Shown here one piece after another: positions 1 to 10,663 of a stretch of 64,000 nt of DNA. The notes under the pieces were generated by a model. The model had not been told where the DNA came from and did not search any database. It worked only from the letters and a program-made list of their open reading frames with translations. The DNA is from Auricularia sp. M13 (taxonomy: Eukaryota > Basidiomycota > Agaricomycetes > Auriculariales > Auriculariaceae). Positions within the stretch are counted from its first letter, which is position 1. Each line of letters begins with the position of its first letter. A program made the translations under genes and the position numbers. The DNA lies in the NCBI GenBank assembly GCA_037042915.1, contig CM073193.1:5456001-5520000 (forward strand), written 5' to 3'.

Positions 1-59
1 TCAGGCGACGGAACAACGGCCGGTCTGATTCCGGCCACCGCCTACTCTTTCTCATCCTC

Positions 60-740
60 GTTTCTTCCTCGCACAGCGGCGGATCTTGAATTTTCCGAGA
101 CCTCGGGAAGAGGACACTTTTTGCCAACCTGGTAAAAGTTTGATTTAGGATTTTGCGAGTGGCGGACACAATTGCCTTGCACAGTAATGGAGAAATTTTG
201 AGTATTACGGTTATCAACAGTCAGAAATCCGCAATTTATGGGATACTGTGATTATCCAAATTGGCAAAAGGCCGGATTTCACGTGTTTCGGAACTTGAAC
301 ACAAGTCCGACGAGGAATAGATCAGTTATAGCGGAAGCATCAATATGCACATTATTGCGAAAAGTACAATGTTATCTTTCCCGACGCCCCAGAAATCTTG
401 ATTTATAGTACGAGGGAAAGTCCAATTCTTGTTGCTAGTGGGATAGACTAACTTTTCCGACCGGGAAAACCTCGGCATTTGCGAGCACAGGAAGATGTCA
501 GATGTGCCGCTTCGGGATAGTTGCAGTTTAATCTGCTTCGGAAAAGTCGAAGTTTAGCGGCCGAGGGAAATTGGTCCATAATGCGAGACAGGGAAAAAAT
601 GTATATTTTCAGCCTGAAAAAGTTTATTTTGCGTGTAACAGAGGAAAATGTGGTATCTCCGAGACATACCAAGTTCTAACTTGACCGGCCAGCGGAAAAG
701 TCGGTCGTCCTGGTTTGGAAAAAGTCAGCATCGAGCCCGT
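60..740. other. gene-poor stretch with recurring GGAAA/TTTCC motifs
   Basis: No convincing coding region was seen. The stretch repeats short purine motifs of the GGAAAA or GGGAAA type, or their complement, roughly every 20-60 bases (for example near 90, 262, 413, 451-470, 540, 563, 588, 641, 692 and 716). Its base texture differs from the GC-rich sequence that follows. Further on, a direct repeat TTGACAGAGCAGTA occurs near 794 and 878. No function is assigned. Confidence 0.3.
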
Positions 741-1284
741 CACGCCGCGCACTCCATCACGTCGCAAATCCTCGTTCACGCCCTTCTCGGTACTTGACAG
801 AGCAGTAACAGAGCGCGCGGAGAGCCTGTTCGGGCGCAGCACTCTCGAGTAAGTCGGAGGGCGTCGAAGACGATCGTTTGACAGAGCAGTAGGGCGGTCG
901 ATTGATACGAGTCATGACACCAAAAAGACGAATCGAGCAGCATCTTTGGCATCTCCGCCGACGTCTGAATCTGCAGGGCACGAGATACAGGGTCTTTCAA
1001 CCTCCCAGTGTGAACTCGCAGTCGCGTTTTTCGTCGCTTTACGCGCGGAACGCGAACAGCCTGCATCGTCCCGCGACGCCAGATATCGTAGAGTGCAGCG
1101 TCCGGGAAGAGGTTCTGTTGCTCTAGACGGGGCTAGGGCGGAAGCACAGAGCTTCTCGCGGCATCGGGAAGACAGAGTGGGTGCGCCGGGAGGTCGGGAT
1201 GAGGGAGTTGAGGAGGGCACGGACTATTTGGCTCGCTGTCAATCCTGACAGCGACCAAACATCCCTGCTCTTCTCCTCTCCCTC

Positions 1285-1892
1285 ATGTCCCACACCGAGC
1301 GCCGTCGTCCGCGCCACCATGCGCCCTTCGCCGCAGTCGTTCCAGATGGCGATCTGCTCTATGGGGACGCGCCTGGACTTCAAACTTCCGCCCTACTCGA
1401 CATAGGCTTCGTGGGGACGGAGCGCGACGTACCGACCGCACTTCAGGCCGCGTACGATCGTACGCAGGTATTTCGACGACGACCCGTCGTTCGCTTTGAA
1501 GGCAGCGCTCAGCACAACGGCCTCTCCGCCGCGCCGCGCGATCTTGCGCAGCCGCGCGAGCCCGTCGAGCCCTCATTCAATGCGCGCCGCATCGATGGAC
1601 TACCTCTGCCCGTAGTTGCCGCCACATATCGCCCTGTCTGCAACGAAGTACGGCGCCACATTGATTTGTCTTCTTTTTGTCTGACTATGCGCAGATGCCA
1701 GGGATTCAAATTGCGCGCCTCGCGCGTCCTTGCCGCGATATCTTCCACACTGTATTCGCTGCTCTCATAGTTGTTGGGGTGGTCGCTGTCGTTTACTTTG
1801 CTCTCAAGGGCTGCGATGCCGCCGTCAAGGGCCTCCTCGCAGTGATCAATATTTTGTCGTTTGCTTGTCGCGAGCTCGAGAGGATGCACTGA
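1285..1892 (+). CDS. possible two-exon gene ending in a membrane segment
   Basis: A frame open from an ATG at 1285 can splice across an intron at about 1650-1695 (GTACGG donor, TCTGACTA branch-like sequence, GCGCAG acceptor). It joins in phase an exon that ends at a TGA at 1890-1892. The second exon encodes a clear hydrophobic stretch (VFAALIVVGVVAVVYFA) followed by a short polar tail, suggesting a single-pass membrane protein. The first exon is arginine- and proline-rich and its frame is not independently supported; frames on the other strand are also open there. The membrane exon is the better-supported half. No family was recognised. Confidence 0.3.
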
Positions 1893-2887
1893 TTGATGTC
1901 CTCAAATCTGTCCAAATTTTTTCGTCTTCCTGATCTTTTCTTGACCTATCCTGCAGTCAATACAGCACTTGTTTCTTGTCCTTATTCGGTCTTTGCCGTC
2001 GTGAAATCCCAGGTCCCGCGTCTATTGATCCGGACTATGCGGTGAGAGGGAGTTTCAGCCTGGAATGCCGCGTTAATTGGTCGAAATTGTATTTATCAGC
2101 AGATGCTAATGGCCGCGCTGTGCAAGTTGAGTGTGATTATGTGATCACGTGTTGGAACTCACGCGTCCGCTCGGCGTACACGCCGCTAACTCCGTGTTCC
2201 GCGACTATTTCGCGATCGCAATACACCACTACATTGAATTGCCGTTTACATTCATTGTTGCGCTGTTTAATTGAGACTGGCTCTGAAATCTCGATCTCGC
2301 CCGAAGCTTTATGTTCGTCAGTGTTGAAGTTTAAGTAGCGCAGAGACATACTGACCGTGCGGCTTTCATTCATCCCACTTCCGCCCGTTGTCATAATTGC
2401 CTGCTACTTGTCTCGCCACCTCAGCCTCCTCCTTCAGCGACGCGCGCGCGCGCACCTCATCGTTGAAACCGAACAGACTACGCGCGAGTTCACACGGCGG
2501 TGTTCGATAGTCATCTCGCGCGCGACATTACAATCAATGATACCGAGCGCGAGCTGCTTCTAGAGGTTCTCAGATCCGCGCACGAGGTGTCTGGCGGCCT
2601 GAGGTGCAGCTGCAAGTCGACCTTCATTTCGACCCCGCCGACTCCGCGCGACCGCGCGACCGACAGCAAGCGCACCCGCCACATCCAAGCGCACCCGCCA
2701 CATCAGATTTGCGAATCCGTGGTGTGGGCAGAGAGGGAGCGGTGAGGGGTGGGGTGTGCATGCTCGCTGGTGCGAGCGGCACGTTGAGGTCTTAGCCGAC
2801 GTGCAGGGAGACCTCTACGTCCTGTGGGGTTATAAAGGAGCTAGGAAAGAGCAAGGATCTCAGTATTCGGAGGTTTGAAGGAGGACG

Positions 2888-3221
2888 ATGCGCCGCCGAA
2901 GCAGCGCCCCGGCACCATCAACGAGAAAAAGCACCAATCCCCATCCCACTTCGCCTCCTCAACAATCCATCACAAACTTACCCACGCCGCGTAATCTATA
3001 CTTAAGCCCGCCGCCACGGACACCCTCACAACCATCCAAAACCGCGCATACGCCGACCTTACGCCTTTGGGGAAGCCGATATGGTAACGCGCGAGGCGGA
3101 TATCAACATCAACACTCGACATGAGCTGCAAAATGTAGGTACCCTCATTTCCCACAGATGCAACATCAGCTCAAGCTTCATGGGAACAAGTTTTAGCCAC
3201 CTTTCATGCCAGCCTGAGTGA
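2888..3221 (+). CDS. small basic Ser/Pro/Thr-rich protein, two exons
   Basis: A TATA box (TTATAAAGG near 2829) lies about 58 bp before the ATG at 2888. Exon 1 (2888-3083) encodes a basic, proline/serine/threonine-rich segment. A 55-bp intron (3084-3138, GTAACG to TGTAG) joins in phase to exon 2, which ends at TGA 3219-3221, giving about 92 residues. No domain was recognised, and composition predicts disorder. Promoter spacing matches the better-supported small genes in this window, which is the main reason to call it. The intron is inferred. Confidence 0.4.
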
Positions 3222-3775
3222 AGCCGACTGCGTTATTGCCCGGGTTAACGCTCCAGAGGACGCGCGAAGATTTTGGAAAGACGTCGAAAGCTTCGAAATA
3301 AGCAGGTCTGCTGCAAATGCAATGTCAGGTGATACCATCGCTCCTGCATTGAAGTACGTACACCACTGTCTTGTAGATGGTGTTCTATCGTTGCACTTGA
3401 GATGCACGAAGCACAGGCGGAGTCCTGAGGCATCGCCCGACGTATGAGTAGTCGTTCCTCAATGAAGACAGCCCCTGCAAAGTCGCTGAGAGGTTGGTCG
3501 TCGAGGTTCCTGTTCGTATGTAGTCCTGACACTGCACTGTCCAGCGACTCCTTGACCCTACAACCATCTGGCCAGATGTCGAAACGCAGGTTGTCGGATG
3601 CGATCTTGAGCGGGCGCGCCATTGCTCGTTGTACGACAGCAGAGGCAAACTCTCGTCCGATCGCCGGTCTCTTTCTTGTCAATCTCAGAACTGTGCCTCG
3701 CGGACGGTCAGCAGCCGGGGGTTTCTCAAGCTGTCATACGCGTCCTGATCACTGCACACTGTATCAGCAGACCAC

Positions 3776-3853
3776 ACGCCGCCGCCGCAGAAGCCCGAGT
3801 TCTACAAGGACATCACGCCGCCGCCGCAGAAGCCCGTGTTCTACAAGGACATC
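3776..3853 (+). repeat. tandem repeat, two 39-bp units
   Basis: Two head-to-tail 39-bp units (3776-3814 and 3815-3853) differ at one position. In one + frame each encodes a 13-residue proline-rich unit TPPPQKP(E/V)FYKDI. All three + frames are open across it, so the coding frame is not certain; the 3-fold length suggests a coding repeat. An ORF runs over the repeat from 3444 to 4037 in a different, arginine-rich frame. Confidence 0.6.
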
Positions 3854-4149
3854 GAGCCGCGAGCGGCCTTGGGAGCGAGCTCGTGTGCGGGTCTGGCGCC
3901 AACTCGAGACTGAAGACCTCGACGTTATTGGTGAACAGTGGCATTACTGTCGCTCCAAGCCGAAGTTGAGACGTTCCAGGCTTCCAGGAGGCCGTTGTCA
4001 GGCCGTGCCGGGACTTGCAGGAGCTGTTGGGAAGTAATTGGGGTTAATGAAAACCAGCAGTACCATTATTTCGACATATAAGCTGAAAAGCACCCTACTA
4101 TGGTGGATATGAAACTGCATATAGACCACAACGATCGCAATGACAACCA

Positions 4150-4640
4150 ATGCCATGCAGGCGGGCTCAAAGTAAGAGCGCATACGGCTCAAAAAAGACT
4201 AGATTCACAGCTCGACAGCAAGGATGGTCAGGCTCGGTGCACGAGACAACATAATGCATGAGGGCCAGCGATATAGAAGTATGTAATGCCATGGCTAGAC
4301 GTAGCGGCTTGGCTGTTCGAGCACCCAGCGCTGCCGCAAACGGCCAATGCTGACGTCACTCGTAGAGCTACTTGGTAGCGGCGCGGCGACCGGTTCAGAA
4401 GAAAGGTAAATCGGAAGAGGGTGACGAGACTGGACATGGTGCGGCTTGTTCCGAACTCCGACGTATCTTCTTGCCCTCACCACTTCAGCTTGCTCGCACT
4501 TTTTGCTCATAGCGCAGGAGATATCAAAGGTGCAACACAAGAGGGACTGGGCCGGCACGGGCGCTGGTTAATAATTCATGCGACCAAGTCGCCTTCGCGT
4601 ACAGCGTGCAAACGTCTCCATTGGGGCTTTGCGCGGCACG
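4150..4640 (+). repeat. R1 interspersed repeat, copy a
   Basis: This is the most divergent copy of a repeat found six times in the window. It keeps the blocks GATTCACAGCTCGACAG, the segment around CACTCGTAG(A/G)GCTACTTGGTAGCG, the CCGAACTCCGACG block and the GCGACCAAGTCGCC block, in the same order and spacing as the copies near 22.4-23.4, 38-39 and 47.9-48.7 kb. No protein is conserved across copies, and no terminal repeats were identified. Confidence 0.75.
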
Positions 4641-4830
4641 CCATCCGCGCCGCACCGCCGCCGTGCCATGCGATCTCCGTGAGCGGAGGTCCTATGGTCT
4701 GGTCGTCATTCCTATCCCCTCCGTAGTACTTCGCGGTACATCTTTTGCGGCATTTACCTGATCTAGCACTACGGGAAACAAATCGACGAAGCACACGCTT
4801 TATTGGCCAGAGGAGCGCAGACAACGCTAA

Positions 4831-5538
4831 TCATTGCACATGTTGGTTCACCGTCATGTTTTCGACATTCACTGATCCAAAGAAAGCGTTGACGATGCCT
4901 GCACGGGCAAAGTTATCCTGCAACTGAATCAGACCTGTGATGACCAGACAAACATCTCGACAATACTCACCTCAATTCGAGGACCGGCCGCCTCGGATGA
5001 CCCGCCAGATGAAGACATTGTGCGATATTCGCCGGCTTTAGTCATAACAGGCGTAGAAAATTGTTGAGTCCTTTCATCGGCGGATTGACCAGGGACTCTG
5101 TCCTCATTCACGATAGTATGGATAGGATGTAGACCACGGACCCTGCGAAATCTCTATCACGATCATTAGTCAACATACGGAAGATATCTCAGAGACTTAC
5201 TTGTTCATATCGGCGCTGATCATAGGGACGCTGCAGGCCGACGTCTTCGATCTCGTCAGAGTCTTGAGTCGCGGGCCGGGAATCATTATCACTTGTGGCG
5301 GATTCTGATGCTGTGCTGGTCCCGGATGCTACTTCGGTCGGTGTGGGAGAGCGTTCAAAGTGCTGGACACGCCAGCAGAACTTCAGGAAATGATAGTACA
5401 TGTCGGAGCTAGTGGACAAACCTGATGTAGTTCCATGGATGATTGATGATTGTCAAGAGAACGAGTCGGTAGTGTCGGTGCTCCATGGAGGCCTGACGGA
5501 CGCCCTAGCTGGCGACCATAACTCTCGGGGGTGTTCAT
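4831..5538 (-). CDS. IVN-motif small protein 1 (four exons)
   Basis: The gene reads from an ATG at 5538 through exons 5538-5422, 5380 or 5362 to 5201, 5153-4971 and 4917-4831, all phase 0. Introns are 41-59, 47 and 53 bp with GTTTGT, GTAAGT and GTGAGT donors. A TATA-like box lies near 5612-5617. The product is about 182-188 residues: a Ser/Thr/Glu/Pro-rich, probably disordered body, then a compact C-terminus with IVNAFFGSVNVENMTVNQ just before the stop. The same C-terminal pattern ends three other unrelated-looking small genes here (13.2, 14.8 and 21.1 kb). No known domain was recognised. The alternating hydrophobic and Asn/Gly pattern would fit two short beta strands around a Gly turn; that reading is inference. 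The choice between two acceptors for intron 1 is open. Confidence 0.6.
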
Positions 5539-5699
5539 GAAATTTAGTCTCCTTGTGCTCCTTGCGATCCTGGGCTAACTGCATGGAACCGTTCGAAATA
5601 TCGACGCCTCTATATACTGGGCGGTATGCGGTGTTTCACTTCTACAAGACCCCAGGCAGACGGCACAGCTTTGGGGCCCGGCTGTGCCATGGCCGTTCA

Positions 5700-5916
5700 T
5701 AATTGAATGAGAAGCGCAGCGATTAGCGCTGGATTGACGATCTATGCAGGGGTTGGCGAACCTTCGCCGATCCCATTGTTGCCGGCGTTGACCGAGGCGC
5801 GCGCTAAGTTGGCCAAGCACGCGAGGAATATCCTTAAGCCAGGATGCCGCCAACTTATAAGGAAGCTGCTCTATGCTTCTCTGGCTACTGTATACAACCC
5901 ACCCCGCTACACTACG
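5700..5916 (+). promoter_or_regulatory. C2H2-type 5' module, copy at ZF-c
   Basis: This segment is shared in sequence and spacing with those before ZF-a, ZF-b and the Dbl-homology gene. It contains a palindrome GGCGAA-CC-TTCGCC (5755-5768) preceded by TGCAGGGGTT, then an AACTTATAAGG TATA-like box near 5850, then a conserved stretch running into the ATG at 5917. The palindrome lies 149 bp before the ATG. It may be an operator-like protein-binding site; that is inferred from conservation alone. Confidence 0.55.
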
Positions 5917-6911
5917 ATGGGCAGGATCTCGAATCAGCGCATTAACAAGGTGGCTGTCGGCCTGAGCTATACGGCAGAGCGTGCAACTCCTGACCCGCCG
6001 TCTAGGTCGTCGCTACTGCGCCCCGCGCGCAGCGTGCCTCTAGTGGCAAGGGCTGCCTCATTGTGCACGCGTCTGCTGCGAGTCTGCTCAGCGCTGGGTC
6101 TTGCTGCCACTGACGCGAGCCCCTCCAGGACGCCCATGCCGTCGGCACCGCTCAGGTGTGCCCATGCCGCCGCGTATTACCCGCACTCTGACCAAGTGTA
6201 TTGCCTCAGCCGACCGCCGAGCCGCCACACGTCGAGCGCGATGTCTCCGTCGCCACCTCGGAGCCTCGTACCGAGTCGTGCAACGTCCCCTCGACCTCTC
6301 ATATCAAATCCCGCGCGAAAATATCCCAGGCCGTGCCCCTGTCAGCCCCTCAGGCCCACGCCTTCACGCCGCCGTTGGTCGTCGATATGGTGAGCGCCCA
6401 GCTCTCCATCTTCTTTGACTTCCCGACTGACCGCTCAGCAGTGCTCGGAGCCAACGAAGAACGCGGTACTCCCCGTCAACTGTCGTGCCGGCAACATGTC
6501 CGTCGAGGTACGCCAGCCATGCAGCTTGCCCTCAATCGTTGATACCGTGCACAGAACGAACCTTTGTCTGTTGCGGCAAAGACGAGCATCTTGCCTTTCG
6601 CCTTACCTCCATTGCCTATTTCCGCCAATGTTGGAACTGGCGCCTCCTCTTCCATTCTCACCGTTCTTCCGGGTTTCTCGCCGGAAAGTGAATCAAGCAT
6701 GTTCCCAACAAATTATTTTCCGATCCCTCCTGGGGCCAACGCTTATCCGCCGCACCTCTGCGGCATGCTTGCCGATGGACGTACCGTTCATCCTCGTCGC
6801 TTGGCGCAAAAATACCTTCGTCCTCACGCGTGGCAGTGTGCCATTTGTCACAAGTACGCCCTTGTCCCAGCTTTTGTGTCAATGCGCCTTACCTCGTGTC
6901 CTAAGGTATAG
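5917..6911 (+). pseudogene. C2H2 zinc-finger family gene ZF-c, divergent or decaying copy
   Basis: This is homologous along its length to ZF-a (18.5-19.7 kb) and ZF-b (33.6-35.1 kb). Exon 1 encodes MGRISNQRINK (5917-5949), followed by an intron ending CGTCTAG. The middle exon keeps PTAEPPHVERDVSVAT. The intron after the HASA codons has GCGAGT where the paralogues have GTGAGT, so it would be a GC-AG intron. In the zinc-finger exon the first finger is degenerate (HLCGMLADGR in place of the paralogues' CGHPGC or CGYPGC), while the WQCAICHK pair that starts the second finger remains. The matching C-terminal exon was not found before the TAG at 6909-6911. It may be expressed but has probably lost DNA binding by the first finger. 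Confidence 0.5.
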
Positions 6912-7520
6912 GCACCGGAAGGACAAGTCTCGCGTACATCAACTGAAGCTCCAGTCTTCCCTAGAATCGGATTGTGCATTTTACGACTCGCGAGCTGAAG
7001 GGTCTCTACCGGCGATTCGTCGTTGTCAACATTTGAACTTCGTCTCGGATCCCGAGCGCCATCCTTTCGCGGCGCCGTCGTTTTAGAGTAAATTTTAGTT
7101 CGTTTTATTGCCCTGTGTCCCGGCGAGTTCTTGTCTCAAGTTTTCTGCCCCCGCTTTGGCTGTACCCTGTTGCTACGATTGGACAATGACCCCGTGTTTC
7201 CAGAATCCTATGCATTCACTCTCATGAGATTGAGCCGGAATATGATTACGATCGTGGAACTGTCAGCTCATGATCATCATGGTGAACTAGGGATATGTAC
7301 AAAGAGTCCTCGGTCCGCGCGGGTTGCCTGTCTGCGGACTGCATCAATTTCTACACAACCTTCTTGCAAGACCGACTTAGAGGTCGGTGATGAATAGAGT
7401 TACAAACGCCCAATGAACAAGAGAGGTTGAATCTGTCCTGATTGAAGGAAATTTACGATGCTTGCGTCGAACCTAGATTGTTGAAATCAATGTCGATCAA
7501 CGCACAAGATCAAGTTGAGC

Positions 7521-8630
7521 TTACAGATGGTTGATCGCCTCTGGATGATCGACTGAGGTGTTTATGCATTTATTAGGCCTCAAATCTGCGAGCGCCACGA
7601 ATTCTGTTGGGACAGAGTAATGGTGTAGATTGTCATATTCGAAATGGACGAATTTGATCCGCGAGATTGAACTGTGGGCCAACAAGCTCCAGCCGATCCG
7701 ATTCCAGTAGGCAAGGCCATAGCGGCATTTTTCACTTCGCATAAAGCTCAAATTATACCTGCGTGTTGTCCAGAAGCAGTTTGGACTGGCTCTGGAGGTC
7801 GGTAACGGCAGAACCCAGCACGATCTCTTGTCACGGATCCATCGTGGACCAGCGGCTAACGAAGGAGTTGAGCATAATTGTAGATGCGTAAAGCCTCTCT
7901 CCGTGTATTTGGATAGCACACGCTGCATGCGGCGTGTGCGTTCGGGGCGAATGACCAGTGATGAGCATTCGACAAAAGTGGCCTTCGGAAACATGGACAC
8001 AGCGCACTCCGCTGCAATAAAATTCATTACGACGGCTGCGTAGTTTGTGAGCGCTGGTAATCCAAGCATGAATTTAAAGGACGTACTCGAATGGAAGTCG
8101 CACACAGATGAGAAGGGGTTGCATATCGAGACAATAAGATCCAGCTTGATCGAATGGGGACCACCAACGAACTGAAAGAGAGTTTGACCAGGGCGGAGAA
8201 TGTAATCCTGAGAGCATCTTCGGAGGCGATGTACTATCTCATCATGAGAGGTGCTGTACCGAGAGATACCTCCTTTAGAACGAATCAGGACAAAACCGTG
8301 GTGAAGCAGCCAGTCAATCACGACGTAAGCTGCAACGGATTCCACGTAGAGGTCCACATCTGAAGTGCTATAGTACCTGCGATTGAGAAATTGGAGTGCT
8401 TGCGATCCTGAGATGAGAAGGCCCGTGCGCGCTTGGAGGTAGCGAAATTCATCGGCGTTATAGAAAGAGCGGTGAAGGAAGGCCTCAATATCGAACAAGT
8501 TGTAGATCTCTGCAGAAACCAGAGAGTTGAGATACTTGGATATTCTCGCCACGCGTTGGATTTCTGGCGGTCCGAGGTAGAGCAGAATGAGCGGGAAGAT
8601 TTCGGAGACCACACGACGAGGAGGCACCAT
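7521..8630 (-). CDS. F-box-like protein with nucleotidyltransferase-like motif
   Basis: An intact single-exon ORF of 369 residues starts at ATG 8630. Residues 7-45 (EIFPLILLYLGPPEIQRVAR and following) resemble an F-box, the Skp1-binding helix set of SCF ubiquitin ligases. Residues 73-96 carry SGSQALQFLNRR, six residues, then DVDLYV: a GS...DxD arrangement like the active-site loop of nucleotidyltransferase-fold proteins. Proteins with this GS-AL...SDxDLYV signature after an F-box-like start are common and uncharacterised in Agaricomycetes (general knowledge). A (TA)n TATA-like run sits at 8730-8742, about 100 bp upstream. Catalytic activity is not implied. Substrate-adaptor function is a family-level inference. 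Confidence 0.7.
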   Translation of the reverse strand: MVPPRRVVSEIFPLILLYLGPPEIQRVARISKYLNSLVSAEIYNLFDIEAFLHRSFYNADEFRYLQARTGLLISGSQALQFLNRRYYSTSDVDLYVESVAAYVVIDWLLHHGFVLIRSKGGISRYSTSHDEIVHRLRRCSQDYILRPGQTLFQFVGGPHSIKLDLIVSICNPFSSVCDFHSSTSFKFMLGLPALTNYAAVVMNFIAAECAVSMFPKATFVECSSLVIRPERTRRMQRVLSKYTERGFTHLQLCSTPSLAAGPRWIRDKRSCWVLPLPTSRASPNCFWTTRRYNLSFMRSEKCRYGLAYWNRIGWSLLAHSSISRIKFVHFEYDNLHHYSVPTEFVALADLRPNKCINTSVDHPEAINHL

Positions 8631-8644
8631 TCTAACTTCGGTTG

Positions 8645-9655
8645 GAAGGAAACGGAAAGCGCTCGCTTGTCCCGGGGGAAGAAAGGCTTAGTATGCCTAA
8701 GATTAGAGAATCAAATCATCCTTAGTGTGAATATATATATATGTGTGTGGACAAGTGGCGTGATCAGACAGTGCATCGTCGAACAGCGCCATGCGCACCT
8801 TATAAAGCAGTGCGAACGCCAAACTCCTCACAGGATGGACAAGCCCTTCACAGCATCTACACCCTGAGGCGCAGTTTGTGCAGATCGGGTTCCTTCTGCT
8901 GGAAAGTATAAAATCCAGCGCAGAGTGAGTCTTAGCACGACAGGGCTCGATCTGCACCGCCCACAACTTCTCTTCTTCAGAGAAAGGGGGCATGGACGTT
9001 CTCGCTGTCGCTTCATCGGGGTTGATGATGGAGCAAGGCGAGACGATCCAGCGGGGCCCGGTGCGCCCTCCCTTTGAGGAAGAGAAATCTGCCGGCTCCG
9101 TCGCGTACTGCATTCTTGCCTGATCAGCGAACCTGTAAGTAAGCCCGCGCAAGAACAGACGTTTTTGACTTCGGGAGTTCGCTCGCATTAGACAATCTGT
9201 CCGCCATTGGTATGCCCAATGAGGGGCCGGTCGTGGCGGACGAGTCTGGACACTGGTCACTGCGTGTTGTACTTGTACTAAGTATGCTTCCCTATTGATG
9301 TCTATGGACCTGTATACATTTGAGAAGTCTATGCAACATGAACAGAGCGCTCCGCGAACCTGAGGAACAGCTACAGCGCGTGGGCTGAGAACTGCGGCAG
9401 GATTGACGATGCCATGCCCGCAAGAGTCCCAGAGTAAGAGGGCCAGGGTCAACGCGGCGGAACAGCACGGCCACAGGGGTAGGTAACCTCCCGTCTGAGC
9501 GACGGATGCGGAAAGAAGGTGGAGTGCAGATGGTCGATCGGACGCGGTTCGGCACAGCCCGGCGGATTTTCGCACGTCTTCGCTCGCGCCTCCGCTATCC
9601 GATTTCACACAACACGTCGAGCAAGGCGGCTTCGTTCCCTCCGCATGGACTGACT
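8645..9655. other. intergenic stretch without a recognised gene
   Basis: This stretch holds the TATA-like run for the F-box gene. A long open minus frame (8703-9608) has no recognisable domain, and its 3' part runs through that promoter. No repeat family was recognised. Confidence 0.3.
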
Positions 9656-9659
9656 TTGC

Positions 9660-10030
9660 TCTGTGTTTCTTTTTTTTTCAATCCTGGCGCTCGAATGTTG
9701 TTATTCTCACGGGCTCGAGCAGCCGCACGCCTCGGAACGCGCGTCAAGGCGCGAGTTCCGCGTCCTCCGGACATCGTGCGTGGCTCGTAATACGCAACTC
9801 GCGTCTTCAGATGGGCTCACTCCTCTGCATTACCTTCGTCTGCACATAGCTACCAATCTTACCGGGTCATCAGCCTCAGCGATAAAGCTCAATCGCGTCC
9901 GACGTGCCAACACCACGCATATTTGTTCTTATTCCCAGCTTACCGTAAACGCTGTGTCTTAACCGCTCTACAAACATCTACGAGCGATGCGAACGGCTAT
10001 CTCTTCCTCTCAGCATACCATCGCGACTCC
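9660..10030 (+). repeat. R3 repeat, copy a
   Basis: About 370 bp is repeated in inverted orientation at 15588-15955. Conserved blocks include GGCTCGTAATACGCAACTCGC, the segment around CACTCCTCTGCAT(T/C)ACCTTCGTCTG, CCCAGCTTACCGTAAACGC and GCGATGCGAACGGC(T/C)ATCTC. Similarity fades on both sides, and no terminal inverted repeat or target duplication was seen. It does not conserve a reading frame. Confidence 0.7.
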
Positions 10031-10177
10031 TGCCCGTGCAGGCGTCACGATAATCCTTTCGCGATCTCCAACAGCTCCGGCATTCCCGTCACATCCGTCG
10101 CGAGGATGTGCGCGCGGGATGACTCGATATTATCTTCTATTAGCTCTTCAGCGCCGTCCCCCGTTCCGTTGGTTACT

Positions 10178-10663
10178 GGATGATTCTATTCGTGAACCCC
10201 AGTTCATAAGGCCTATAAGGGTTCATCGAGATCCGACTAGTCGATCCGATGTCGCCGAATCGCCGAGGACGTGCGTCTCTTGGCCGAAGTGCGTTGTCCG
10301 CGGCCTCGGGCTCTGTCCTCTATGGCCTTTCGGCGCTGGTCATGCTCGTTGTGATGGAACTGAACCCTGCGACATGAGATTAGCCCATTTACTCGGATTT
10401 AGTGCGTCGGGACGGTGTTCGGCCCCAGAGCTGCAAGCACCGGCCTGCTCTCATGAAGGCGACGACCCCCTGTGAGAGGCTGTGAAATAAAGAAAACAAC
10501 GTGGTAGAAGTCCAGTAGAAGCCTCAAGTCCAATTATGACGCAGGGAGAGCCTGCTACAGCTGCTCCGAGGCCCACTTCGGAACTGTTCGGACGGGTTCA
10601 TGTCGGCCCACCCGATGAACCCTGGGATTCATGCATGAACCCGGGTTCATGAATAGAATAATC
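10178..10663. mobile_element. 486-bp MITE with ~50-bp TIRs and 10-bp target duplication
   Basis: The left end (10178-10228) and right end (10613-10663) are inverted copies sharing GAT(G/T)ATTCTATTC(G/A)TGAACCC and, further in, GGGTTCATCG. The element is flanked by direct repeats GTTGGTTACT at 10168-10177 and 10664-10673. There is no room for a transposase and none is seen. A 9-11-bp duplication is usual for Mutator-like (MULE) elements, so a MULE-derived MITE is the likeliest class. The perfect duplication and mildly diverged TIRs suggest a moderately recent insertion. Confidence 0.75.

Noticed and set aside
3998-4192. Minus ORF with a hydrophobic stretch, looking like a membrane peptide
   Set aside because: Its first part lies in the R1 repeat, and the frame is not kept in other R1 copies.
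8703-9608. 301-codon open frame on the minus strand
   Set aside because: No recognisable domain, its 3' end runs through the TATA-rich promoter of the F-box gene, and no splice or start context supports it.
9780-9850. Ankyrin-like phrase SSDGLTPLHYLRLH in the R3 repeat
   Set aside because: The frame is short, is not extended into a second repeat unit, and breaks in both R3 copies; probably chance.
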